Origin: Alphaproteobacteria bacterium
GTDB taxonomy: Bacteria > Pseudomonadota > Alphaproteobacteria > UBA828
Direction: 5' to 3'
NCBI GenBank assembly: GCA_018668475.1
Contig: JABJCZ010000151.1
Coordinates: 1-5,349, forward strand
DNA: 5,349 nt
Numbering within the stretch: position 1 is the first letter of the stretch; every line of letters begins with the position of its first letter. The notes below the pieces were generated by a model, which made no database searches, had not been told where the DNA came from, and saw nothing but the letters and a program-made list of their open reading frames with translations. Shown piece by piece: positions 1-5,349 of the stretch. Both the position numbers and the translations under genes were made by a program.

Positions 1-1
1 C

Positions 2-70
2 AAAGTCAATGTTTTCTTTGATTTTATCGGGGCCATGCACTACCACTGGGCCGTTCCCCACTACGAATGA
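2..70 (+). CDS. 3' end of an unidentified upstream gene (partial)
   Basis: Frame 2 is open from the left edge for 22 codons and stops at TGA 68-70. The peptide is rich in aromatic residues and histidine and ends GAMHYHWAVPHYE. The stop overlaps the ATG of the chorismate mutase as ATGA, the same arrangement as hisC/tyrC downstream, which suggests a shared transcript and translational coupling. I do not recognise the family. In related genomes methionine-synthesis or methyltransferase genes can precede this cluster, but the tail does not match the MetW C-terminus I know. Twenty-two open codons could arise by chance, so the coding call rests mainly on the ATGA junction. Confidence 0.45.
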   Translation, partial: KVNVFFDFIGAMHYHWAVPHYE

Positions 71-975
71 TCGGCGCTATGGCGAAGTCTTCCTCCGGCG
101 ATATATCGCTTGATTCCCTACGCCAGGAAATTGACGGGATCGACGATCAGATTCACGATCTGCTGATCCGCCGCGCCGCTATCGCTGGCGTGGTGCGGGA
201 AGTAAAAGCGAAATCCGGGGCCTCCGTCTCCTTCATTCGCCCGGCGCGCGAGGCCGAAATCCTGCGCCGGCTGGCGGCACGCCACGAAGGCCCGTTTCCG
301 ACGAGCCTGATTACACGCATTTGGCGCGAGATTATTTCTGCGACATTGACGTTGGAAACCAATTTTTCGGCCTCTGTTTTTTCTCCGGATGATGTTGAAA
401 TCGGCCTTGCTTATATGTGGCTTGCCCGCACCTATTTTGGCATTGATGGCACGGTTCGTACCGCCGGGACTGCAAGCGGTGTGCTGCGTGCTGTGCGTGA
501 CGGCAAGGCGGCGGTTGGTGTGCTGCCGATGCCCAGCGATGACCGGTTTTCGAGCGATGAGATCCCGTGGTGGACGACACTCGCCTCCGGCGGAGAAGGC
601 CGACCGATGATCATGGCGCGGCTGCCGTGGAGCCATAGCCAGGGTGATGTGGTGGCCGGGCTGGAGGCACTAGTGGTCGCCAAAGTGGTGCTGGAGCCGT
701 CGGGAGACGATGTGTCCTACGTGGCGCTGCGCTTCACGGACTCGGTGAGCCGCGACCGCATTCGCCGGGGCCTGAAAGCCGCCGGGCTCGAAATGGTGGG
801 TGCTGTAGCCGCTAACCCGCGTGAAACCCGTGGCGGGCCAGACTGGCAGTTGTACGAGATTGATGGGTTTATCACCGAGGGTGATGAACGCCTGGAGAGT
901 TTCGGCGCGGCGATTGGTGATGCCGTGGGCAGTATGGTCGTGCTGGGCAGCTACGCCCGGCCACTGCGCGGCTGA
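67..975 (+). CDS. Chorismate mutase (AroQ) with degenerate prephenate dehydratase-like and ACT-like C-terminal region
   Basis: Cytoplasmic enzyme predicted to convert chorismate to prephenate, the branch point to tyrosine and phenylalanine. Residues about 13-100 are an AroQ-type all-helical mutase domain. By hand alignment to the E. coli P-protein mutase domain, R19, R36, K47, R61 and E62 match the E. coli residues R11, R28, K39, R51 and E52. The Q88 position appears to be E97. Residues about 108-210 resemble one lobe of prephenate dehydratase (FG at 124-125, then a run ending GVLP at 151-154). The usual TRF motif region reads VSYVAL (216-221), and the second lobe seems missing. Residues about 213-298 look ACT-like and end VLGSYAR, as P-proteins do, but without ESRP. 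At 302 aa it is shorter than a full P-protein (about 360-390 aa). The start at 67 is chosen for the ATGA overlap; ATG 79 (MAKSSS) is an alternative, and neither has a strong ribosome binding site. First complete gene of a CM-hisC-tyrC operon. Family call firm; loss of dehydratase activity is inference. Confidence 0.9.
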   Translation: MIGAMAKSSSGDISLDSLRQEIDGIDDQIHDLLIRRAAIAGVVREVKAKSGASVSFIRPAREAEILRRLAARHEGPFPTSLITRIWREIISATLTLETNFSASVFSPDDVEIGLAYMWLARTYFGIDGTVRTAGTASGVLRAVRDGKAAVGVLPMPSDDRFSSDEIPWWTTLASGGEGRPMIMARLPWSHSQGDVVAGLEALVVAKVVLEPSGDDVSYVALRFTDSVSRDRIRRGLKAAGLEMVGAVAANPRETRGGPDWQLYEIDGFITEGDERLESFGAAIGDAVGSMVVLGSYARPLRG

Positions 976-1032
976 GAGTTGTCGCCGACACCGCAATGCG
1001 CTAAGACCGCGAGATAGTGCAACCAACATCCT

Positions 1033-1036
1033 GAGG
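1033..1036 (+). promoter_or_regulatory. Ribosome binding site of hisC
   Basis: GAGG lies 7 bases before ATG 1044 and supports that start. It sits at the end of the 68-base gap after the chorismate mutase gene, which otherwise shows no clear promoter or hairpin, so hisC is probably read through from upstream. Confidence 0.6.
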
Positions 1037-1043
1037 CGCTTCA

Positions 1044-2141
1044 ATGCCGGGTCAACCTGAGCCGCGGCCGCGCATACTGGAAATTTCGCCCTATGTGGGT
1101 GGGCGGGCCAGCATCGACGGCCAGGAAAACGCGATCAAACTGTCGTCGAATGAATCGGCGCTGGGCCCGAGCCCGCGCGCGTTGGAGGCGTATCGCGCCC
1201 AGGGTGACCTGCTGGCGCGCTACCCCGATGGCGGTGCCAGCGAGCTGCGCGAGGCGCTGGGTGCTTTGCACCGGCTGGACCCGGAGCGCATTGTTTGCGG
1301 GGCCGGGTCGGACGAGCTGTTGCAGCTGTTGTGCAAGGCCTATGCCGGGCCCGGCGACGAAGTGCTGTTTACCGAGCATGGCTTTCTCGTTTATCGGCTG
1401 GCGACGCTGGCCGCCGGGGCGACGCCTGTTGCAGTGCCGGAGACGGACCTTTGTGCCAATGTTGATGCCATCCTGAATGCGGTCGGCGAGACCACGCGGA
1501 TCGTGTTTTTGGCCAACCCGAACAACCCGACAGGCAGTTATCTGCCGCGCGCTGAATTGCGCCGTCTGTGGGAGGGGTTGCCAAGCTCTGTGTTGCTGGT
1601 AGTTGACGCGGCCTACGCGGAGTTTGTGAGCCCTAGTGACTATGACCCTGGTATTGAGCTGGTGGACGCCGCCGAGAACGTAATCATGACCCGCACGTTT
1701 TCGAAAATTTACGCGCTGGCATCTCTGCGGCTCGGCTGGGCTTATGGGCCGCCGGCGATCATCGGCGTGCTTAACCGGGTGCGCGGGCCGTTCAATGTCT
1801 CCGGCGCGGCGTTGGCTGCCGGTGTGGCGGCTGTTGGCGATCAGGCGCATATCGACCGCGCCCGAGCGCACAATGACAAGTGGCTTGCCAAATTCTCTGC
1901 TGCCATGGCTGATATCGGTGTCACCTGTGTGCCGAGCGTCGGTAATTTCGTGCTGTTGCGGTTTTCCAACGAGCCGGGCCGTGATGCGCAGGCGGCTGAC
2001 AATTTTCTCGGTGCGCGCGGGATTATCGCCCGCGACGTGACCAATTATGGTCTGCCGGACTACTTGCGCCTCTCCATAGGGTTGGATCAAGAAATGGAAA
2101 CCGTCATTCAGGCGATGACAGATTTTACGAGGCGATCATGA
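1044..2141 (+). CDS. hisC: Histidinol-phosphate/aromatic aminotransferase (class I/II PLP-dependent)
   Basis: PLP-dependent aminotransferase of fold type I, 365 aa, the normal length for HisC. It transfers an amino group between glutamate and imidazole-acetol phosphate (histidine synthesis). In many bacteria it also acts on aromatic keto acids or prephenate. Visible motifs: ARYPDG 58-63, GAGSDE 86-91 for the cofactor phosphate, ANPNNPTG 157-164, D188 and Y191 near the pyridine ring, Schiff-base lysine K221 in TFSK, R229 for the phosphate, and the substrate-carboxylate arginine R342 in LRLSIG. The segments EHGFLVYRLATLAAG and RVRGPFNVSG are typical of alphaproteobacterial HisC. A GAGG site precedes the ATG, and the stop overlaps the tyrC start by ATGA. 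Position between chorismate mutase and tyrC, with no his genes in view, points to a role in tyrosine/phenylalanine transamination, possibly alongside histidine. Substrate range cannot be fixed from sequence. Confidence 0.94.
   Translation: MPGQPEPRPRILEISPYVGGRASIDGQENAIKLSSNESALGPSPRALEAYRAQGDLLARYPDGGASELREALGALHRLDPERIVCGAGSDELLQLLCKAYAGPGDEVLFTEHGFLVYRLATLAAGATPVAVPETDLCANVDAILNAVGETTRIVFLANPNNPTGSYLPRAELRRLWEGLPSSVLLVVDAAYAEFVSPSDYDPGIELVDAAENVIMTRTFSKIYALASLRLGWAYGPPAIIGVLNRVRGPFNVSGAALAAGVAAVGDQAHIDRARAHNDKWLAKFSAAMADIGVTCVPSVGNFVLLRFSNEPGRDAQAADNFLGARGIIARDVTNYGLPDYLRLSIGLDQEMETVIQAMTDFTRRS
2129..2132 (+). promoter_or_regulatory. Ribosome binding site of tyrC, inside the end of hisC
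   Basis: GAGG lies 5 bases before ATG 2138, within the last codons of hisC. With the ATGA stop/start overlap at 2138-2141 this indicates translational coupling and fixes the tyrC start. Confidence 0.6.
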
Positions 2142-3025
2142 CCGCAACACCGCATTTTGACCGCGTTGCCTTGATCGGCATTGGCCTCATCAATTCGTCA
2201 ATTGCGCGGCTTATCAAACGCGATGGGCTGGCGGCATCGATGATCTGCTGTGCACGGCGCCAGGAAACTCTGGACGAGGCCCGCGCTCTTGAGCTGTGTG
2301 ATGACTACACCACCGACCCTGCCGAGGCTGTGCGTGGGGCGGATCTCGTTGTGCTTGGTGTGCCGGTCGGTGCGATCAAGTCGGTGGCGGAGGCCATGCA
2401 GGGCGAATTACAAGCTGGAGCGATCGTGACCGACGTTGGCTCGGTCAAGGCAACAGTGATCAATGACCTGCGGCCTGTGCTGCCAGCGGGCGTTCATTTC
2501 GTGCCGGGTCACCCGGTAGCGGGCACCGAGCATTCCGGCCCCAGCGCGGGCTTTGCCGAATTGTTTGATGGCCGCTGGTGCATCCTGACGCCGGAAGAAG
2601 CGACTGATGAAGTGGCGGTCGAGAAGGTAAGAGCGTTCTGGGCCCATGCGGGTATGCGGGTCGACCTGATGGACGCGAAACATCACGATCAGGTGCTGGC
2701 CATTACCTCTCATCTGCCGCATCTGATCGCCTACAACATTGTCGGCACGGCGCATGACCTTGAAACCGTCACCGAACGCGAAGTGATTAAGTATTCGGCG
2801 GGCGGCTTTCGGGATTTCACGCGCATCGCCGCGTCAGACCCGGTCATGTGGCGAGACGTGTTTCTCAATAACCGTGAGGCGGTTCTTGAAATGCTCGGGC
2901 GCTTTTCCGAGGACCTCGCATCCTTGCAACGGGCGATCCGCTGGAGTGATGGCGATGCGTTGGAGGAACTATTCACCCGCACGCGCGAAATTCGCCGTAG
3001 CCTGATCGAGGCCAAGCAGGCCTGA
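2138..3025 (+). CDS. tyrC: Prephenate/arogenate (cyclohexadienyl) dehydrogenase
   Basis: Cytoplasmic NAD(P)-dependent enzyme that oxidatively decarboxylates prephenate to 4-hydroxyphenylpyruvate, or arogenate to tyrosine. At 295 aa it is a monofunctional TyrA-family protein without mutase or ACT domains. An N-terminal Rossmann fold carries GIGLINSS (14-21). Strand 2 ends in CARR (38-41), with arginines instead of the acidic residue usual for NAD. By comparison with the Aquifex aeolicus enzyme, S102 (in DVGSVK), the catalytic H125 (in GHPVAGTEHSG), H192 and H195 (SHLPH), G222, R229 (TRIA) and W238 all correspond to known active-site residues. A helical C-terminal dimerisation domain follows. 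Last gene of the CM-hisC-tyrC operon, coupled to hisC by ATGA. The choice between prephenate and arogenate, and between NAD and NADP, is not settled by sequence; the arginines hint at NADP. The lack of an ACT domain means any tyrosine feedback would act at the active site or on another enzyme. Confidence 0.94.
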   Translation: MTATPHFDRVALIGIGLINSSIARLIKRDGLAASMICCARRQETLDEARALELCDDYTTDPAEAVRGADLVVLGVPVGAIKSVAEAMQGELQAGAIVTDVGSVKATVINDLRPVLPAGVHFVPGHPVAGTEHSGPSAGFAELFDGRWCILTPEEATDEVAVEKVRAFWAHAGMRVDLMDAKHHDQVLAITSHLPHLIAYNIVGTAHDLETVTEREVIKYSAGGFRDFTRIAASDPVMWRDVFLNNREAVLEMLGRFSEDLASLQRAIRWSDGDALEELFTRTREIRRSLIEAKQA

Positions 3026-3051
3026 TTAGGCCTTGGAACAGGCCTTTGGAA
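3012..3051. repeat. Threefold AGGCCT repeat with hairpin potential between convergent tyrC and the DUF2125 gene
   Basis: The palindrome AGGCCT occurs at 3018-3023, 3028-3033 and 3040-3045. The last two copies lie in a near-perfect tandem direct repeat (AGGCCTTGGAA at 3028-3038, AGGCCTTTGGAA at 3040-3051). Copies 1 and 2 can pair with loop GATT, copies 2 and 3 with a 6-base loop. Copies 1 and 3 can pair with an added CCAA/TTGG arm (3012-3015 with 3046-3049) and a 2-base bulge. The tyrC stop sits inside. It spans most of the 33-base gap between convergent genes, so a bidirectional terminator is plausible, but no T-run follows on either strand. Confidence 0.45.
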
Positions 3052-3058
3052 TGAACCG

Positions 3059-4096
3059 CTAGAAAGAAATCGGCGAGAGCTTGGCGACCTCAACCGGACC
3101 AACAAAGAGGTCGCCGTTCTGTGCCGTTACCGGCACACCGCGCAGGGCTCTCGGGCCGCCACCCTCCGGCTCATCGGCGAGCATATTGAATGCGACCTTG
3201 GCTAAAAATGCATCACCTAACGGTATTGCATTGCTCATGATGAGCGCGTCGATGATGTCGCCGTAGCCGATAATATCGGCGGTCATTGCGGCCAGCGGGC
3301 GCATGGCCTGGTCAAGTGTGAGCGTGCCTGTTGATTCCACGCCGAGCGGCCCCCAACGCACCTGCAGATCATTGACCTCAAGTACGCCACCGGCGTCTCG
3401 CCACAGCGCGGCGGCTGTCTGCGTGTCGCCATCCGGGAGGGTGCCGAACAGGCTGGCATCCACTTCGATGTATTCGACCTGTTCGCCCATCTCTTCGCCG
3501 AAGCCATCGGGCAGGCGAATGCCTTGCATCGACAGCGCGGCGCGTAAAACTTCCGTATCGACGCCGCCGGCGCCGTCGATCTTCGGCGCCAGACCGTTTA
3601 ATTGGAACCGAGCTATTCGGGTTACGTCGTCAACCCAAGTGGCATCTATTGCGACATCAGTAAAATCGACATGCAGCGCCTGAATTCGGTCATCATCAAT
3701 TGAGAGTCGTGCAAAGCCTGCGCCGACACCAAAGCCGAACTCCTCCCATATTTGCCCGTCGCGGGTACGAATGGTGGTGTGTTGTCCTGGCACGAGTGTT
3801 ATCTCATCAAAGTTCCAGGGGGTCAGGTTTGCATGTAGTGAATCGGCCTCAAAGGCCCAGCCAGCAGCCGATGCATCCATTGCCGGCGCGTCGATGGAGA
3901 CGTTCAGCGCCAGCGGAAACCCGCGCACTCGGGTGGCATGATAGGTCACGGTGTGGCCGGCGGCGTTTTGTTCACTGGCCCAGGCGTCAATACGGGATTC
4001 GATTTGCCCCGCAGCGATGTACCAATACCCGGTGTAGCCGGCAACGGCGATGGCGATGCCACCTAGAACACCCGTGGCGAGCGGCAAAATAGCCAT
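3059..4096 (-). CDS. DUF2125 domain-containing protein, membrane-anchored
   Basis: Protein of 345 aa with no assigned biochemical role. Residues about 4-27 form one hydrophobic segment (GVLGGIAIAVAGYTGYWYIA) that looks like an uncleaved signal anchor; the rest is probably periplasmic. Features that resemble DUF2125 proteins of alphaproteobacteria: W39 and YHATRVRGFP (52-61) after the anchor, TPWNF (92-96), VRWGPLG (246-252) followed by GTLTLD, and a final block (AQNGDLFVGPVEVAKLSP, 325-342). The family tends to form beta-rich chains reminiscent of AsmA-like envelope proteins, but that comparison is only impressionistic. A strong GGAAGGA site 6 bases before the ATG supports the start. It is convergent with tyrC and divergent from the ChaC gene, so it is probably transcribed alone. 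Family call fairly sure; function unknown. Confidence 0.82.
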   Translation of the reverse strand: MAILPLATGVLGGIAIAVAGYTGYWYIAAGQIESRIDAWASEQNAAGHTVTYHATRVRGFPLALNVSIDAPAMDASAAGWAFEADSLHANLTPWNFDEITLVPGQHTTIRTRDGQIWEEFGFGVGAGFARLSIDDDRIQALHVDFTDVAIDATWVDDVTRIARFQLNGLAPKIDGAGGVDTEVLRAALSMQGIRLPDGFGEEMGEQVEYIEVDASLFGTLPDGDTQTAAALWRDAGGVLEVNDLQVRWGPLGVESTGTLTLDQAMRPLAAMTADIIGYGDIIDALIMSNAIPLGDAFLAKVAFNMLADEPEGGGPRALRGVPVTAQNGDLFVGPVEVAKLSPISF

Positions 4097-4102
4097 AAAC
4101 GG

Positions 4103-4109
4103 TCCTTCC
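4103..4109 (-). promoter_or_regulatory. Strong ribosome binding site of the DUF2125 gene
   Basis: On the minus strand GGAAGGA lies 6 bases before the ATG at 4096. It is the best Shine-Dalgarno match in the window and decides the start codon. Confidence 0.7.
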
Positions 4110-4186
4110 CGATTCTCTGAGCCTGGAATCTGTCCGAAAAGCTAGCGGCGACACGCGATTGCGGCAAGAGCCCTGACACCAACTCC

Positions 4187-4214
4187 TTGCGGCGGGGACT
4201 CGGGCGGCTACACT
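4187..4214 (+). promoter_or_regulatory. Candidate sigma70-type promoter for the ChaC-like gene
   Basis: TTGCGG (4187-4192) and TACACT (4209-4214) are spaced by 16 bases in the 154-base divergent intergenic region (4097-4250), about 36 bases before ATG 4251. The -35 match is only TTG plus context and the -10 match is 4 of 6. A promoter must exist here because both flanking genes diverge, but its exact place is a guess. No clear operator palindrome is visible. Confidence 0.25.
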
Positions 4215-4250
4215 GCGCGCCGCGCCCCCACTATTTGCGACATTGATTTC

Positions 4251-4808
4251 ATGCGGCATTCTGACGACGAAATATGGATATTTGCTTACGGCTCACTCAT
4301 GTGGCGCCCCGATTTCGAATTTGTCGAGGCCCGAGCGGCGCGGTTATCGGGGCTTCATCGCTCACTATGTATCTATTCTCATTTGTATCGCGGCACGCCG
4401 GCGTGTCCCGGGCTTGTGCTGGGTCTGGATTTTGGCGGCGCTTGTCGGGGTGTCGCTTTTCGTATTGCGGCGGCACAGGCTGACGATGTGCTGGCTGCCG
4501 TCGATGCACGGGAGGTCGTTTATCACGTCTATAAACGCCGTCTTGTGCCACTAACGCTGGTAGACGGGCCGACGCCTGGGCGCCGCGTGCATGCATACAC
4601 TTACGTGGCTGATCGCTCTGGCCCGCAATATACAGGTCGACTGACAGAAAGTGAGAAGGTTGATCTGGTTCTGCAGGGCAATGGCACGACCGGATCTTCG
4701 CTGGAATACCTTGCCCAGACTGTAGAGCACCTGGATGAGCTAGGGGTGCCGGACCGCAGGCTCCATGACTTGCTCAAGGCCGTTAGGCTGAATGATCAGG
4801 CGTCGTAA
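4251..4808 (+). CDS. Gamma-glutamylcyclotransferase, ChaC-like
   Basis: Cytoplasmic enzyme of the ChaC family, 185 aa, which usually cleaves glutathione to 5-oxoproline and cysteinyl-glycine. The N-terminal block IFAYGSLMWRP (10-20) carries the YGSL substrate-binding loop. The middle holds RGTP (47-50), GLVLGLD (54-60) and CRGVAFRI (65-72). The likely catalytic acid is E88 in DAREVVYHVY, in the place of the REKGGY-type or REMV-type glutamate of known members. The C-terminal strand HAYTYVADR (114-122) and the helical tail fit the family. No in-frame start lies just upstream, and the ATG has no Shine-Dalgarno sequence, so initiation may be weak or on a short leader. Divergent from the DUF2125 gene; its TAA abuts the stop of the convergent nrdJ. 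Glutathione as substrate is inferred from family, not shown. Confidence 0.9.
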   Translation: MRHSDDEIWIFAYGSLMWRPDFEFVEARAARLSGLHRSLCIYSHLYRGTPACPGLVLGLDFGGACRGVAFRIAAAQADDVLAAVDAREVVYHVYKRRLVPLTLVDGPTPGRRVHAYTYVADRSGPQYTGRLTESEKVDLVLQGNGTTGSSLEYLAQTVEHLDELGVPDRRLHDLLKAVRLNDQAS

Positions 4809-5349
4809 TCAGGCGCATTGTGAATACCCGCACGAGGCACACACGTCGCATCCTTCCTGGTGTACCAGGCTTGGCTGGCTGCAGCGCGGGCATGAGCTCT
4901 CGGGTGACCTCGGCGAGTTGTCAATTGTTTCACCTGCAGCCGCACGGGCGGCATCGGCAATCTGGCCGCCTTCCGACTGCGGCATGAAACCAATGGCGAT
5001 CAGGTGTTGCTCAATCACGCCGCCGATTGCCGCCAGCAATGACGGAATGTAACGCCCGCCCATCCATTGCCCGCCGCGCGGATCAAAGACCGCCTTCAGC
5101 TCATCGACGACAAACGTGATATCGCCACCGCGGCGAAACACCGCACTGATCATACGGGTCAAGGCGACCGTCCAGGCGTAATGGTCCATATTTTTCGAGT
5201 TGATGAAAATCTCGAACGGTTGGCGCCGGCCATCACGAATGATGTCGTTGATGGTGATGTAGATTGCGTGGTCGTTTTCCGGCCAGCGGATCTTGTAGGT
5301 ATTTCCGTGCAGGGCCTCCGGCCGCTCCAGCGGCTGCGTCATATAAACG
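4809..5349 (-). CDS. nrdJ: Adenosylcobalamin-dependent ribonucleotide reductase, C-terminal part (TSCPD domain plus cysteine-rich tail), partial at window edge
   Basis: Class II ribonucleotide reductases make deoxyribonucleotides using adenosylcobalamin, with or without oxygen. The visible 179 codons match the region after the catalytic barrel. A TSCPD-type domain runs from RPEALHGNTYKI to about 120 residues after the methionine at 5342. It includes ITINDI, PFEIFINSKNMDH, ALTRMISAVFRRGG and ELKAVFDPRGG. An alanine-rich linker follows, then a tail with six cysteines (151, 154, 165, 168, 171, 176, numbered from that methionine) in a CPRC...EGCDVCASCGYSQC pattern, which may bind zinc and contains cysteines that could relay electrons to the active site. 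The frame stays open through the right edge and ATG 5342 has no ribosome binding site in the 7 bases visible, so this is most likely the end of a longer protein. The alternative is a separate small subunit like NrdJb of Pseudomonas aeruginosa, or a stand-alone TSCPD protein. Confidence 0.85.
   Translation of the reverse strand, partial: VYMTQPLERPEALHGNTYKIRWPENDHAIYITINDIIRDGRRQPFEIFINSKNMDHYAWTVALTRMISAVFRRGGDITFVVDELKAVFDPRGGQWMGGRYIPSLLAAIGGVIEQHLIAIGFMPQSEGGQIADAARAAAGETIDNSPRSPESSCPRCSQPSLVHQEGCDVCASCGYSQCA

Noticed and set aside
18..46. The T-rich segment near the left edge as a promoter for the chorismate mutase
   Set aside because: TTGATT has no credible -10 partner at 16-18 bases, and the segment reads as an open coding frame that ends in ATGA.
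118..636. A 172-codon minus-strand open frame opposite the chorismate mutase
   Set aside because: Shadow of a well-supported gene; composition is biased to Arg/Ala/His and no motif is visible.
390..900. Calling the first gene a functional bifunctional chorismate mutase/prephenate dehydratase (pheA)
   Set aside because: The second dehydratase lobe and the TRF and ESRP motifs are not visible, so dehydratase activity cannot be supported.
979..1007. TTGTCG and TAAGAC spaced by 17 bases before hisC, as a possible internal promoter
   Set aside because: The -10 element matches only 3 of 6 bases, and the gene order suggests read-through; chance matches of this quality are common.
1041..2090. A 349-codon open frame on the minus strand, opposite hisC
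   Set aside because: It lies almost wholly antisense to a gene with complete family motifs, is rich in Arg, Gln and His as GC-rich shadow frames are, and shows no recognisable domain.
3700..4092. A 130-codon plus-strand open frame opposite the DUF2125 gene
   Set aside because: Arg/Trp/Cys-rich shadow composition; the minus-strand gene has a strong ribosome binding site, a membrane anchor and family motifs.
4243..4554. A 103-codon plus-strand frame overlapping the ChaC-like start
   Set aside because: Out of frame with the clear ChaC motifs; its translation has no family features.

Overview
The window looks like an ordinary chromosomal stretch of a GC-rich alphaproteobacterium. The coding frames favour G/C at third positions and the genes are tightly packed. 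The gene set (chorismate mutase with a decayed prephenate-dehydratase-like tail, alphaproteobacterial-type HisC, TyrC, DUF2125 protein, ChaC-type gamma-glutamylcyclotransferase) resembles, from memory, neighbourhoods in Rhodospirillales-like and other alphaproteobacteria. I see no transposase, integrase, phage gene, tRNA, rRNA or CRISPR array.

Layout. Bases 2-70 appear to be the last 22 codons of an unidentified plus-strand gene whose stop overlaps the next start (ATGA). A plus-strand aromatic amino acid operon follows: chorismate mutase (67-975), hisC (1044-2141) and tyrC (2138-3025), the last two overlapping by ATGA. A 33-bp gap with a threefold AGGCCT repeat separates tyrC from a convergent minus-strand membrane-anchored DUF2125 protein (3059-4096). 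A 154-bp divergent intergenic region, which must hold start signals for both flanking genes, leads to a plus-strand ChaC-like gene (4251-4808). Its stop codon abuts, with no base between, the stop of a convergent minus-strand gene. That gene encodes the C-terminal TSCPD/cysteine-rich part of an adenosylcobalamin-dependent (class II) ribonucleotide reductase and runs off the right edge.

How the genes work together. The first three complete genes form a route from chorismate to prephenate (chorismate mutase), then to tyrosine by oxidative decarboxylation (TyrC) and transamination (HisC, which in many bacteria also serves aromatic substrates and histidine synthesis). The first enzyme has a P-protein-like layout (AroQ, then prephenate-dehydratase-like, then ACT-like), but the later parts lack the recognisable catalytic TRF and phenylalanine-binding ESRP motifs. 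It is therefore probably a chorismate mutase with a possible regulatory tail, not a phenylalanine-pathway dehydratase. The remaining genes (DUF2125, ChaC, NrdJ) have no evident functional tie to the operon.

I find no strong evidence for a wholly new system. The most interesting items are the decayed P-protein-like chorismate mutase, its Gln-to-Glu active-site change, and the question of whether the right-edge gene is a full-length or a split nrdJ.
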